This document shows, piece by piece, positions 50,640-58,289 of a stretch of 64,000 nucleotides of DNA (positions are counted from its first letter, which is position 1; each line of letters begins with the position of its first letter). Under the pieces are notes generated by a model. That model did no database searches, was not told where the DNA came from, and saw nothing but the letters and a program-made list of their open reading frames with translations. This DNA comes from Pseudonocardia sediminis (GTDB lineage Bacteria; Actinomycetota; Actinomycetes; Mycobacteriales; Pseudonocardiaceae), in contig NZ_SHKL01000001.1 of NCBI RefSeq assembly GCF_004217185.1, forward strand, positions 3,780,001 through 3,844,000, in the 5' to 3' direction. A program made the translations under genes and the position numbers.

Positions 50640-51308
50640 CTAGGACTCGGTGAGGTCGGAGTCCGGCAGGCCGCCCAGGACGGCGAACGCGTCGAGGTAG
50701 GGCTCGACGTCGCCGCGCTCGGTCCAGGTCCGCAGCTGGTTCGCCGACCGTCGCGACATCACCGCGCGGGCCAGGTCGAAGTCCGATGCGCGGACCAGGA
50801 CCGCGGCGTCGTCCACCGACCCCGACGACACCCACTGCCAGGACTCGCCCACCAGGGCGATCGGCGGGAGGTCGCCGAGCTCCTTCTCGACGCGCCCGAC
50901 AAACGTCTCGCGCAGCGCCGCCAGCGCCGGGGTGTCCTGCGCCCCCGGCTCGTTCAGCGCCCCCCGCAGGTCCTGCTCGTGGATCGTCACGTCACCCACC
51001 GGCCGGGTCCCGTTGGCCCGCATCCACTCCCGCAGCGGCTCCGCGGTCGCCTCCCACTCCGCGACCAGCGTCGCGATGTCGTGGTCGGCGCGCGCCGCGA
51101 CCTGCTTCTGCGTCCACGTCTCGTTGTGGTCGTCCGGCTCGTCGCCGGCGACGACGTCGGTGCCCAGCCCGACCATGTGCGAGAACAGGTCACGCACCGT
51201 CCAGTCCGGGCACGCCGGAACCCTGACCTCGGTCTCCTCCGCGGGGCGTCCGCCCACGAGGGCGATCACGCGCTGCTGGGCCGCCGTCCACTGCTCGATT
51301 CCGTCCAC
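50640..51308 (-). CDS. DinB/maleylpyruvate-isomerase-fold protein
   Basis: A 222-residue protein with the conserved actinobacterial N-terminal WTAAQQRVIALVGG and VPACPDWTVRDLFSHMVGLG motif, whose histidines can bind a divalent metal with mycothiol as cofactor in the TIGR03083/TIGR03086 group. The central DVTIHEQDLRGALNEPG is also characteristic. True maleylpyruvate isomerases use mycothiol; most homologues have unknown roles. The GTG at 51308 is chosen because upstream coding signals are absent. Its coding direction places the palindrome at 50588-50629 just after its stop. Confidence 0.8.
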   Translation of the reverse strand: MDGIEQWTAAQQRVIALVGGRPAEETEVRVPACPDWTVRDLFSHMVGLGTDVVAGDEPDDHNETWTQKQVAARADHDIATLVAEWEATAEPLREWMRANGTRPVGDVTIHEQDLRGALNEPGAQDTPALAALRETFVGRVEKELGDLPPIALVGESWQWVSSGSVDDAAVLVRASDFDLARAVMSRRSANQLRTWTERGDVEPYLDAFAVLGGLPDSDLTES

Positions 51309-51384
51309 GGTCGCAGAGCCAACCAGACGAGGCCCGGCCCGGCACGGGGAGCCCGGCCCCTCCGGCTCTGCCGCGCCCGCGACG

Positions 51385-52281
51385 TCAGCCCGCGGCCGCG
51401 CACTCCCGCGCCGCCTCCACGAAGTGCCCGACGGCCGGAGATCGGTCCCGGCGCCGCCACGCCACCTGCAGCGCCACCGTCGGGACGTCGCCGGACAGCG
51501 GGCGGAACGCCACCCCGGGCGGGCGCAGGTTGGCGTAGTAGGACGGCTGCAGCGACACCCCGAGCCCGGCGGCGACGAGGCTGAGCTGGGTCTCGATGTC
51601 GGCCCCCTCGGCGACGATCCGCGGCGAGAACCCGTGCTCGCGGCAGTAGCCGGTGAGGATGTCGAAGAACGCCGACCCCAGCGGCCGCGGCCAGAGCACG
51701 AACGGCTCGCCGGCGAGGTCGCCGGCGTCGACCGTGTCGTGCGCGGCCAGCGGGTGGTCACCGGGCAGGACGGCCAGCAGCGGTTCGGAGATCAGCTCCT
51801 CGACCGTCACCGTCGACGTCGGCACCGCCTCGCGGACGAGGCCGCCGTCCAGGCGTTCCTCGGCCAGGGCGATCATCTGGGCACCGGTGTCGTGCTGCGA
51901 GACCTCCAGCTGCAGGTCCGGGAAACGGGCGCGGACGGTGCGCAGGATCCGGGGCGCGATCGAGGCCAGCGCCGTGCCGACGGACCCGACGACCAGCAGG
52001 CCGCTCGCCCCCTCGGCGGCCTGGGACACCCGCGCCTGCGCCCGCTCGGCCTCGAACAGCACCCTCGGCGCGGCGTCGAGCAGGACCCGCCCGGCCGGGG
52101 TCAGCTCGGTCGCCCGGCTGGTGCGGTCGAACAACGGGGTGCCCAGAGCCCTCTCCAGGGTGCGGATCTGCTGGCTCAGGGCCGGCTGGCTGATGTGCAG
52201 CAGGGCGGCCGCCCGGCTGAAGTGCAGCTCGGAGGCCACGGTCAGGAACACCCGCAGCTGGCGCAGCTCGACGTCCACCAC
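51385..52281 (-). CDS. LysR-family transcriptional regulator
   Basis: A 298-residue regulator. The winged helix (residues 4-62) reads VELRQLRVFLTVASELHFSRAAALLHISQPALSQQIRTLERALGTPLFDRTSRATELTPAG, and the effector domain (about 90-290) contains VGSVGTALASIAPRILR. It starts at GTG 52281 with a second GTG next to it. It diverges from the flavin oxidase gene at 52402 and the 120-bp gap contains a LysR-type box, so it probably activates or represses that gene. Confidence 0.93.
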   Translation of the reverse strand: MVDVELRQLRVFLTVASELHFSRAAALLHISQPALSQQIRTLERALGTPLFDRTSRATELTPAGRVLLDAAPRVLFEAERAQARVSQAAEGASGLLVVGSVGTALASIAPRILRTVRARFPDLQLEVSQHDTGAQMIALAEERLDGGLVREAVPTSTVTVEELISEPLLAVLPGDHPLAAHDTVDAGDLAGEPFVLWPRPLGSAFFDILTGYCREHGFSPRIVAEGADIETQLSLVAAGLGVSLQPSYYANLRPPGVAFRPLSGDVPTVALQVAWRRRDRSPAVGHFVEAARECAAAG

Positions 52282-52287
52282 CCGATC

Positions 52288-52303
52288 ATAAGGACCGGCT
52301 TAT
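52288..52303. promoter_or_regulatory. Candidate LysR-regulator binding site
   Basis: ATAAG (52288-52292) and CTTAT (52299-52303) form a perfect dyad with a 6-base spacer, close to the regulator start. LysR proteins favour AT-rich dyads with a T-N11-A-like core. The GC-rich surroundings make this AT-rich dyad stand out. Confidence 0.6.
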
Positions 52304-52401
52304 CCGAGTATCGCCCACGCGGATCACCGATCGACCCCGTACCGACGGACGCGCGCCCAGGCTGGAGCCGACTCCGTCATCGGGACCCGGGAGCGATCTG
52401 C

Positions 52402-53586
52402 GTGAACTCCGACCACGCCTTCGTCGTCGTCGGCTGCGGCGGCCTCGGTTCCGCCGCCCTCTACTGGCTCTCCCGCGCCGCGTCCCCGTACGCGTCGGTG
52501 CTCGGACTCGAGCGGCACACGCTCGGTCACGACCACGGCCGGGACCACAGCCGCGCCGTCGGCCACGCCCACCCCGCCCTCGCTCCCGCCGCCCGCAGGA
52601 CGTGGCGCCAGCTCGAGTGCCTGTCCGGGCAGTCGCTGCTCACCGGGACCGGCGGCCTCGTGATCTCCGACGCCGACGCCCGACCCGGCGCCACCGCCCA
52701 CGACCTTGACCGCCACGCCGACGAGGCGGCCCGCCACGGCATCGAGACCGAGCGGCTCGACGCCGACGCCGTCGCCGCACGGTGGCCGCAGTTCCGGCTG
52801 CACGGCTCCGAACAGGCCCTCCACCGGCGCGACTCCGGCATCGTCGACGCCCGGCGGGCCGGCGCCACCCACGTCGCGCTGGCCCGCGGCAACGGTGCGC
52901 GGATCCGGGAGAACACCCCGGTCCGCGCGGTGCACGACGCCGGCCGCCACGTCGAGGTCGTCACCGACGACGAGGTCTACCGCGCCGAGCACGTCGTCGT
53001 CGCCGCGGACGCCCGCACCGACGACGTCCTGAGCGGGCTGCTCGCGCAGGTGGGGCGCCCACCTCTGCCGCTGACCGTCACCCAGGAACAGGTCACCTAC
53101 TACGCGACGCCCCACCTGATCGACTTCTCGCCGGACCGGTTCCCGGTGTTCGCCTGGCACGGAGCGGACAGCTTTCGCGGATTCCCCGTCCACGGGGAGG
53201 TCGCGACGAAGCTCGGCCAGCTCGGGGGCGGCCCCGAGATCACCGCGGACGGCCACACCGACGAACCGGACCCGTTGCGCCTCAAGCGTCAGGAGGAGTT
53301 CCTGGCCGAACACCTCCCGGGTTTCGCCGGGCCGGAGGTCTCCACGCGGACCCGTCTCTGCACGGTCGCTCCGGACCGCGACGTCGTCCTCGGCACCGTG
53401 CCCGGCTGCCCACGGGTGAGCGTGGTGGCCGGTGCCGGGCACGCGTTCGAGCTGGCCTCGCTGCTGGGCCGGATCCTGGCCGACCTGGCCATGACCGGCA
53501 CCACCCGCCATCCGATCGGCGGGTTCGCCCTCGACCGGCCCGCCCTCACCGACCCGGCCCCCGCGCGCGGGCATACCTCGTTCTGA
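52402..53586 (+). CDS. FAD-dependent amine oxidase, sarcosine-oxidase/SolA-like
   Basis: A 394-residue flavoprotein. VVVGCGGLGSAALYWLSRA is the ADP-binding unit, HDHGRDHSRAVGHAH is at the histidine-rich site of the monomeric sarcosine oxidase group, and LTVTQEQVTYYA is typical. The covalent-FAD cysteine of that group would align with R318 (TRLC); a cysteine is found two residues later at C320. FAD may therefore be non-covalent or attached differently. It would oxidise a secondary amine or amino acid with H2O2 release. GTG start; regulated probably by the divergent LysR protein. Confidence 0.82.
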   Translation: MNSDHAFVVVGCGGLGSAALYWLSRAASPYASVLGLERHTLGHDHGRDHSRAVGHAHPALAPAARRTWRQLECLSGQSLLTGTGGLVISDADARPGATAHDLDRHADEAARHGIETERLDADAVAARWPQFRLHGSEQALHRRDSGIVDARRAGATHVALARGNGARIRENTPVRAVHDAGRHVEVVTDDEVYRAEHVVVAADARTDDVLSGLLAQVGRPPLPLTVTQEQVTYYATPHLIDFSPDRFPVFAWHGADSFRGFPVHGEVATKLGQLGGGPEITADGHTDEPDPLRLKRQEEFLAEHLPGFAGPEVSTRTRLCTVAPDRDVVLGTVPGCPRVSVVAGAGHAFELASLLGRILADLAMTGTTRHPIGGFALDRPALTDPAPARGHTSF

Positions 53587-53668
53587 TGATCTCGGTGGAC
53601 AACGGCTAACGGGCAGTGTCCGGGTCGCGACGAGGAGACACCACCAGCCGAACAGTGGAGCTCCTCCG

Positions 53669-53983
53669 ATGACCACGCCCCGCCTGCCCGACTCCCCCGG
53701 GTCGCTCTCCGCCCTCATCCCGGCGCAGCGCACCGCGCCCCCCGCGGTCCACGTCCCGGCGCAGCGCGCGTCGACCGTGACGGCCCCGCCTGCGGTCCCC
53801 GCGCAGCGCCTGCCGGTCGCGCCGGAGACGATCGTCGGGACCCCGCCGGAGCAGCAGGTCCTCTCCCCCGCCCCCGTCGTCGTCGGACGCGACACCCGCC
53901 TCGCCGTGCTCTGGACGCTGCTCGGTGCCACGATGGGTGTGCTGATCCTGGTCGCCGCCGCGCTGGTCCTGCCGCTGCTCTGA
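53669..53983 (+). CDS. Proline-rich small protein with C-terminal membrane anchor
   Basis: A 104-residue protein. The first 70 residues are rich in proline, alanine and glutamine with repeated PAQR units (IPAQRTAPP, VPAQRAS, VPAQRLP). A single hydrophobic segment at the C terminus (LLGATMGVLILVAAALVLPLL) could anchor it with its N terminus in the cytoplasm. GGAG precedes the ATG. No family recognised. Confidence 0.6.
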   Translation: MTTPRLPDSPGSLSALIPAQRTAPPAVHVPAQRASTVTAPPAVPAQRLPVAPETIVGTPPEQQVLSPAPVVVGRDTRLAVLWTLLGATMGVLILVAAALVLPLL

Positions 53984-53993
53984 TCCAGCGCCG

Positions 53994-54014
53994 GCGTTGA
54001 ACGGTGTTCAACGC
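53994..54014. promoter_or_regulatory. TetR operator candidate
   Basis: GCGTTGAAC (53994-54002) and GTTCAACGC (54006-54014) are perfect 9-base arms around GGT. A related half-site, GTTCAAG, appears further downstream before the TetR start (54061). The location 46 bp upstream suggests autoregulation by the TetR protein. Confidence 0.7.
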
Positions 54015-54060
54015 TCCCGTGGGGTAGTCTTGATCCTCGTTCAAGGAACGGGGTGACGAC

Positions 54061-54717
54061 GTGTCGCAGCGCGCAGGCATGACCACCGACCGGATCGTGG
54101 CGGCGGCCCTCGACGAGCTCGACGACTCGGGCCTGGACGCGCTCACCATGCGCCGGGTCGCGACACGTCTGGGTGTCCAGCTCAACACCGTCTACTGGCA
54201 CGCCACCGGCAAGCCCGCCCTGCTCGACCTGATGGCCGACGCCCTGCTCACCGGGTGCGACCGACCTCCGCTGCCGCCCGCCTGGCCGGACCGCCTGCGG
54301 GTGATCGCCACCCGACTGCACGACGCCCTGCTCTCCCGGCGCGACGGCGCCCGCCTGCTCGAGGTCGCCCACCCCGACGGCCCGCGGTGGCACTCCCTGA
54401 TCGAGTCCCTGGCCGGTGCCGCGACGACGGCGGGACTCGACCGCACCGGTGCGGCCACCGCGGCCCGGCTCGTCGTCCACGCCGTGACCGGGATGGTCCG
54501 AGACCACGGCTTGGGCCGTACGACCGTCGACGACGTCCGGCTCACCTTCGCCCTCGACGTCCTGGTCGACGGCATCGCCGCCCGGGTACCGGCCTCCGCC
54601 GCCCAGCGCGCCGACGACGATCTGGCCCGCCGCCTGCGTCCGCCACCGCCCGCGACCCGCCGTCCCCGCGGCTCCGGGCGTCCACCCCCGCCCGCCCGGC
54701 CGGCGACCGAGGACTGA
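54061..54717 (+). CDS. TetR-family transcriptional regulator
   Basis: A 218-residue regulator. The N-terminal helix-turn-helix is TDRIVAAALDELDDSGLDALTMRRVATRLGVQLNTVYWHATGKPALLDLMADALL. The YWHxxxKxxLLD form and C-terminal domain resemble the TetR (tetracycline repressor) class TetR_C. The C terminus is rich in proline and arginine. A palindrome upstream, with half-site GTTCAA(C/G), is likely its operator. The target may be itself, since neighbouring genes are small and unrelated. GTG start chosen; an ATG at 54079 is possible. Confidence 0.88.
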   Translation: MSQRAGMTTDRIVAAALDELDDSGLDALTMRRVATRLGVQLNTVYWHATGKPALLDLMADALLTGCDRPPLPPAWPDRLRVIATRLHDALLSRRDGARLLEVAHPDGPRWHSLIESLAGAATTAGLDRTGAATAARLVVHAVTGMVRDHGLGRTTVDDVRLTFALDVLVDGIAARVPASAAQRADDDLARRLRPPPPATRRPRGSGRPPPPARPATED

Positions 54718-54869
54718 GACGGCGGCCGGGGACCGGTCCGGCTGCGCACCCCACACGCCACGTCCGGCGGTGGTTGCGGTGGACGCGACGCCCGCGAACC
54801 CGACATCATGCGCGCACCGGTCGAGATCGTCCGGCCCCCTCGGGGACATGCCCTGGAAGGACACCACAG

Positions 54870-55493
54870 GTGAGTACACCGTCCGGAGAGCCCCCGTACC
54901 CGGGCTCCCAGCCGAACCAGCCGGGCTACGACCCGAACCAGGGATATCCGCAGGGTCAGCAGGGTCATCCGCAGAACCAGCCGGGATACGGCGCCGACCA
55001 GGGCTACCCGAACCAGCAGGGCTACCCGAACCAGCAGGGCTACCCCCAGGGTCAGCAGGGCTACGGCCAGAACCCCGGCGGCCATCCCGGACCGGCCGGA
55101 TACGGGCCGGGACCGGTGGCGCCGAAGAACGGGCTGGGCATCGCCGCTCTGGTGCTGGGCATTCTCGCCATTCTCGCGGCGATCACGGTGATCGGTGTCG
55201 TCTTCGGCATCCCTCTCGGCCTGCTGGCCCTGATTCTCGGCATCGTCGGCGTCCGCCGGGTGGGTAAGGGCCGCGCCACCAACAAGGGCGTCGCGATTGC
55301 CGGCATCGTCACCGGCCTCCTCGGACTGATCGCGTCGATCGCGATCGTGGCGGTGGGCGCCACCTTCTTCGCCAGCAGTGGCGGCAGCGATCTGGTGCAG
55401 TGTGTCCAAGAGGCGGCCGGAGACCAGGCCCGGACTCTCCAGTGCCAGCAGCAGTACCAGCAACAGGTCGAGGATCAGCTCGGCGGCTCCTGA
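54870..55493 (+). CDS. Proline/glutamine-rich DUF4190 membrane protein
   Basis: A 207-residue protein. Its first 75 residues are repeats of GYPNQQ/GYPQGQQ type (DNA has two exact 18-bp copies at 55002-55037). Two or three transmembrane helices follow, with the DUF4190 pattern NGLGIAALVLGILAIL and VGKGRATNKGVAIAGIVTGLLGLI. The C-terminal tail (CVQEAAGDQARTLQCQQQYQQQVEDQ) is outside or cytoplasmic depending on topology. GGAAGG precedes GTG. Function unknown; similar repeats in actinobacteria form disordered tails that anchor in membranes. Confidence 0.75.
   Translation: MSTPSGEPPYPGSQPNQPGYDPNQGYPQGQQGHPQNQPGYGADQGYPNQQGYPNQQGYPQGQQGYGQNPGGHPGPAGYGPGPVAPKNGLGIAALVLGILAILAAITVIGVVFGIPLGLLALILGIVGVRRVGKGRATNKGVAIAGIVTGLLGLIASIAIVAVGATFFASSGGSDLVQCVQEAAGDQARTLQCQQQYQQQVEDQLGGS
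55002..55037 (+). repeat. 18-bp tandem repeat within coding sequence
   Basis: GGCTACCCGAACCAGCAG is repeated twice without change, and a third copy with changes follows. It encodes the GYPNQQ unit. Such runs can change copy number by slippage. Confidence 0.9.
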
Positions 55494-55533
55494 CGCCGGG
55501 CGCTCGGCGGCGGCGTGCCGCACGATCGTCGTC

Positions 55534-55953
55534 GTGACCACGATCGCGTTCGTCCACGCCGCCGCCACCCTGCTGCTGGCCGGGGTGGCGTGGGTCGTGC
55601 AGATCGTCGTCTACCCGGCGTTCGCACTCGTCCCCCGGGACGCCTGGGAGCGCTACCACGCCGCGCACTCCCGGGCGATCAGCATCGTGGTCGGCCCGCC
55701 GTGGGTCGCCCAGGTCGTGACGTCGGCGGTCCTCGTGATCGCCGCCCCGGGCTCCCTGCTGGTCTGGGCCGACGCCGTCCTGGTCGTCGCCGCGATCGCC
55801 GCGACGGGCGCCGCCGTCACCGTCCACGGCAACCTCGACCCCACCGCCGACCCGGGTGCACTGCGCCGTCTGCTGCGGATCAACCTCGTCCGGTCGCTGA
55901 TCTGGACGGCCGGATCGGTGACCGGACTGGTCGTCGCAGCTCAGGCGGCGTGA
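55534..55953 (+). CDS. Membrane protein of unknown function
   Basis: A 139-residue protein with about four hydrophobic stretches, beginning VTTIAFVHAAATLLLAGVAWVVQIVVYP. The polar ERYHAAHSRAIS segment in the loop after helix 1 and LDPTADPGALRRLLRINLVRS near helix 4 resemble DUF1772-like membrane proteins (HxxH..RRLxxxNxxR-like). The GTG start is used because the hydrophobic N terminus follows it; no clear ribosome site. Follows the DUF4190 gene by 40 bp. Confidence 0.6.
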   Translation: MTTIAFVHAAATLLLAGVAWVVQIVVYPAFALVPRDAWERYHAAHSRAISIVVGPPWVAQVVTSAVLVIAAPGSLLVWADAVLVVAAIAATGAAVTVHGNLDPTADPGALRRLLRINLVRSLIWTAGSVTGLVVAAQAA

Positions 55954-56029
55954 CCACGATGTGATGCGTCGCCGACGGCCGGATCGGGTACGGACCGTCC
56001 AACGTGACCGATCCCGTCGAGGAGGACAC

Positions 56030-56212
56030 ATGGGACTGAACTACCGGGGCCGCCGCAAGCTGGGACCGCTGCCGATCTGGCGCAACGTCTCCCGCTCCGA
56101 GCGTGGCAAGACCGTGTCGTGGACGGTCAAGCTGTTCGGCGTCAGCTGGAACAGCCGTACGAAGAAGAAGACGGTCGACCTGCCCGGCGGCTACTCCTAC
56201 ACCTCCGACTGA
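56030..56212 (+). CDS. DUF4236-like small protein
   Basis: A 60-residue basic protein: MGLNYRGRRKLGPLPIWRNV, then GVSWNSRTKKKTVDLPGGYSY. This resembles short DUF4236 proteins (MGFRFRK... and LPGTGLSY end), which are found beside phage, toxin and stress genes but have no proven role. GGAGG is 4 bp before the ATG. Only modest confidence in the family. Confidence 0.6.
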   Translation: MGLNYRGRRKLGPLPIWRNVSRSERGKTVSWTVKLFGVSWNSRTKKKTVDLPGGYSYTSD

Positions 56213-56267
56213 GCAGGGAGGCGCGTATCGGTTCCGAGCGCAGGGCCGGCGGAGCCGTGACATCTCC

Positions 56268-56990
56268 TCACCGGGTGTCGAGCACCAGATAGCCCTCGGC
56301 GAGGCGTCCCGGCTCGAAGCCGGCCGCCGTCGCCTGCGATCCCGACCACTTGCCGAGCATCTCCGCGAGATCGGTCATGTGCTCGGTCTGGCTCACGTGC
56401 TCGCGCAGGGCCGCGACCTTGCGGTCGAACGTGTCGGTGATGTCGACGTAGTGGTCGGCGGTGTCGTTCGCGCTGCTCACCCACGTCTCGGGGACCGCGT
56501 GCGCGGCGAAGCCCTCCGCGGCCAGCTCGGGGTGGGCGTAGGGGTTGCGGGCGTCGGGGTAGATCGCGCACATCGCGGCCTCGCCGGTGGCGATGTGGTC
56601 GGGGTGGCTGCCGTACATGCTCTTCAGGTCGCGGAACGGCGACGGCACGACGATCCGGTCCGGGCGCACCCGCCGGATCACCCGCGAGATGTCGCGGCGG
56701 AGCTCGAGGGACACGGTGAGGCGGCCGTCGGGGTAGCCGAGGAAGTCGATGTCGGTCACGCCGAGCACGGCCGCGGCCTTGCGCTGCTCGGCCTGCCGGA
56801 TCCCCGGGATCTCCGAGCGCGGGACGTTCTCGTCGAATCCCCCGGCGTCGCCGTCGGTGACGATGCAGTAGGACACGGCGACGCCGGCGTCGGTCCAGGT
56901 CGCGATCGTCCCGGCGGAGGAGAAGTCGATGTCGTCGGGGTGCGCGGCGACGATCAGTGCGCGCTCGATGTCGGTCACGCCGCCCATCAC
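56268..56990 (-). CDS. PIG-L family deacetylase
   Basis: A 240-residue zinc deacetylase. The metal motif is AAHPDDIDF (AHPDD), and the third ligand is in GSHPDHIATGEA. Typical family members act on N-acetylglucosaminyl compounds, such as in mycothiol biosynthesis (MshB) or mycothiol S-conjugate amidase (Mca). FDENVPRSEIPGIRQAEQRKAAAVLGV fits this set. Two adjacent ATG codons are at the start. Which exact glucosamine substrate is used is unclear; the DinB/mycothiol-type protein in the window is not adjacent. Confidence 0.88.
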   Translation of the reverse strand: MMGGVTDIERALIVAAHPDDIDFSSAGTIATWTDAGVAVSYCIVTDGDAGGFDENVPRSEIPGIRQAEQRKAAAVLGVTDIDFLGYPDGRLTVSLELRRDISRVIRRVRPDRIVVPSPFRDLKSMYGSHPDHIATGEAAMCAIYPDARNPYAHPELAAEGFAAHAVPETWVSSANDTADHYVDITDTFDRKVAALREHVSQTEHMTDLAEMLGKWSGSQATAAGFEPGRLAEGYLVLDTR

Positions 56991-57032
56991 AGCATCACCG
57001 GGTCATCGCCGCACACACGGTACGGCGGAAGA

Positions 57033-58070
57033 TCAGTGACCGTCCGGACGGCGGTGCCGGGGCGCGCCGCCCACGCGGACACGGGCCGCGTTCGCACGGC
57101 GGGCCTGCTTCTCCTCGTACATGGCCCGGTCCGCGGCCTGGACCGCGCCCGGGAACCCCGCGACCACGCTGTAGGGCGCGTGCCCGAACGACCCCTCGAC
57201 GCCGGCCGCCGCCAGGGCGCCGGACGCGCGCTCCACGAGACGCAGGCCCTGCTCCTCGGTCGCGCCGACCGCGATGATGCCGAACTCGTCGCCACCGAGC
57301 CGGGCCAGGACGTCACTGCTCCGCACGACACCGGCCAGCGCGTTCGCGGCCCGGCGGATGTGGCGGTCCCCGGCGTCGTGGCCGAGGGTGTCGTTGACGA
57401 CCTTGAGCCGGTCCAGGTCCAGCACGACGACCGTCGCCTGGTCGCCGAAGCGCCGGAAGCGCTCCTCCTCGCGTTCGAGATAGCGGTCCCATCCGCGGCG
57501 GTTGAGCAGCCCGGTCAGCACGTCCCGGTCGGCCTCGGCCCGGGCGCGTTCCAGCTCACGGGTGACGGCCGTGGCCGCGATGTCGGACTGCAGCACCGCG
57601 GCGAGCAGGCTCGAGAGCAGGTCGAGCAGCGCCTGCCCGGGCTGGTCCCGGGGCGCGAGCGGGTGCGGGTCGAACCCGCACACGGTGCCGAACAACAGCC
57701 CGTCCGGGTCGACGATCGGGGTGCCGACATAGGCGTTGATGGTGACCGGAGCCTCGGCGGCGGCCACGGCGTACCGCGGTACGTCGGCGACGTCCGGTGC
57801 GATCCTCGGCGCCTCGCCGGAGACCATCCAGCGGCACAGCGAGTCCTCGTAGGGGAACTCGGCACCGGCGTCGATGCCGTACGCGTCGCCCCGCACGGTG
57901 AGCAGCACCTGCCGCCCGTCGACGATCCGTGTCACCGCCCACATGCCCATCGGCGCGATCTCGGCCAGGTAGTCGACGACCATCGCGCACGCCGTGTCGA
58001 AGGCCCGCTCCGGCATCAGGTGACCGGCGACCCTGGTCGGGGCACCGGACCCGGCGACGACACCCGCCAC
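57033..58070 (-). CDS. GAF-GGDEF diguanylate cyclase
   Basis: A 345-residue protein. A GAF sensor (about residues 20-165, including TINAYVGTPIVDPDGLLFGTVCGFDP) is followed by a GGDEF domain (about 185-325: DVLTGLLNRRGWDRYL, DLDRLKVVNDTLGHDAGD, LARLGGDEFGIIAVG). The GGDEF active site is complete, and the RSSD motif five residues upstream is a potential inhibitory I-site for c-di-GMP. No EAL domain. The start GTG at 58070 is chosen with GGAGG spacing 6 bp. c-di-GMP synthesis is thus expected, controlled by the GAF ligand. Confidence 0.92.
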   Translation of the reverse strand: MAGVVAGSGAPTRVAGHLMPERAFDTACAMVVDYLAEIAPMGMWAVTRIVDGRQVLLTVRGDAYGIDAGAEFPYEDSLCRWMVSGEAPRIAPDVADVPRYAVAAAEAPVTINAYVGTPIVDPDGLLFGTVCGFDPHPLAPRDQPGQALLDLLSSLLAAVLQSDIAATAVTRELERARAEADRDVLTGLLNRRGWDRYLEREEERFRRFGDQATVVVLDLDRLKVVNDTLGHDAGDRHIRRAANALAGVVRSSDVLARLGGDEFGIIAVGATEEQGLRLVERASGALAAAGVEGSFGHAPYSVVAGFPGAVQAADRAMYEEKQARRANAARVRVGGAPRHRRPDGH

Positions 58071-58108
58071 GATCCACCTCCGCCCGGTCCCGCTTCCCGC
58101 TCCACTGT

Positions 58109-58129
58109 GTTGCATCTGCAACTGCAACA
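58109..58129. promoter_or_regulatory. TGCAAC half-site array upstream of the GGDEF gene
   Basis: GTTGCA (58109-58114) pairs with TGCAAC (58117-58122) around TC, and TGCAACA follows directly (58123-58129), giving three related half-sites. The array is 39-59 bp upstream of the GTG. It could be a transcription factor site or part of a stem-loop leader. Confidence 0.5.
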
Positions 58130-58289
58130 GCAAGTGTGCAGGCCGACCGGTGCCGTGGCGACACGGCGGGCGGACCCGTCGACGACAGGAGGGAGGGACA
58201 CGCCACACCGGCCGGAGACCTCGACCCGTGCGGCGGTAGCCTCGGAGAGACGCTCAGCGTAGTGCGCACCACGATCGCGGAGGAGTCGG

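Noticed and set aside
46431..51584. Very long open reading frame on the plus strand opposite putA and the CBS gene
   Set aside because: It is a shadow frame caused by high GC: composition is Arg/Gly/Asp/Val-rich without any domain, and it is antisense to clear conserved enzymes.
54192..55568. 458-codon open frame antisense to TetR and DUF4190 genes
   Set aside because: It is opposite two well-supported genes, and its Leu/Val/Ala-rich stretch is the reverse of the membrane helix codons.
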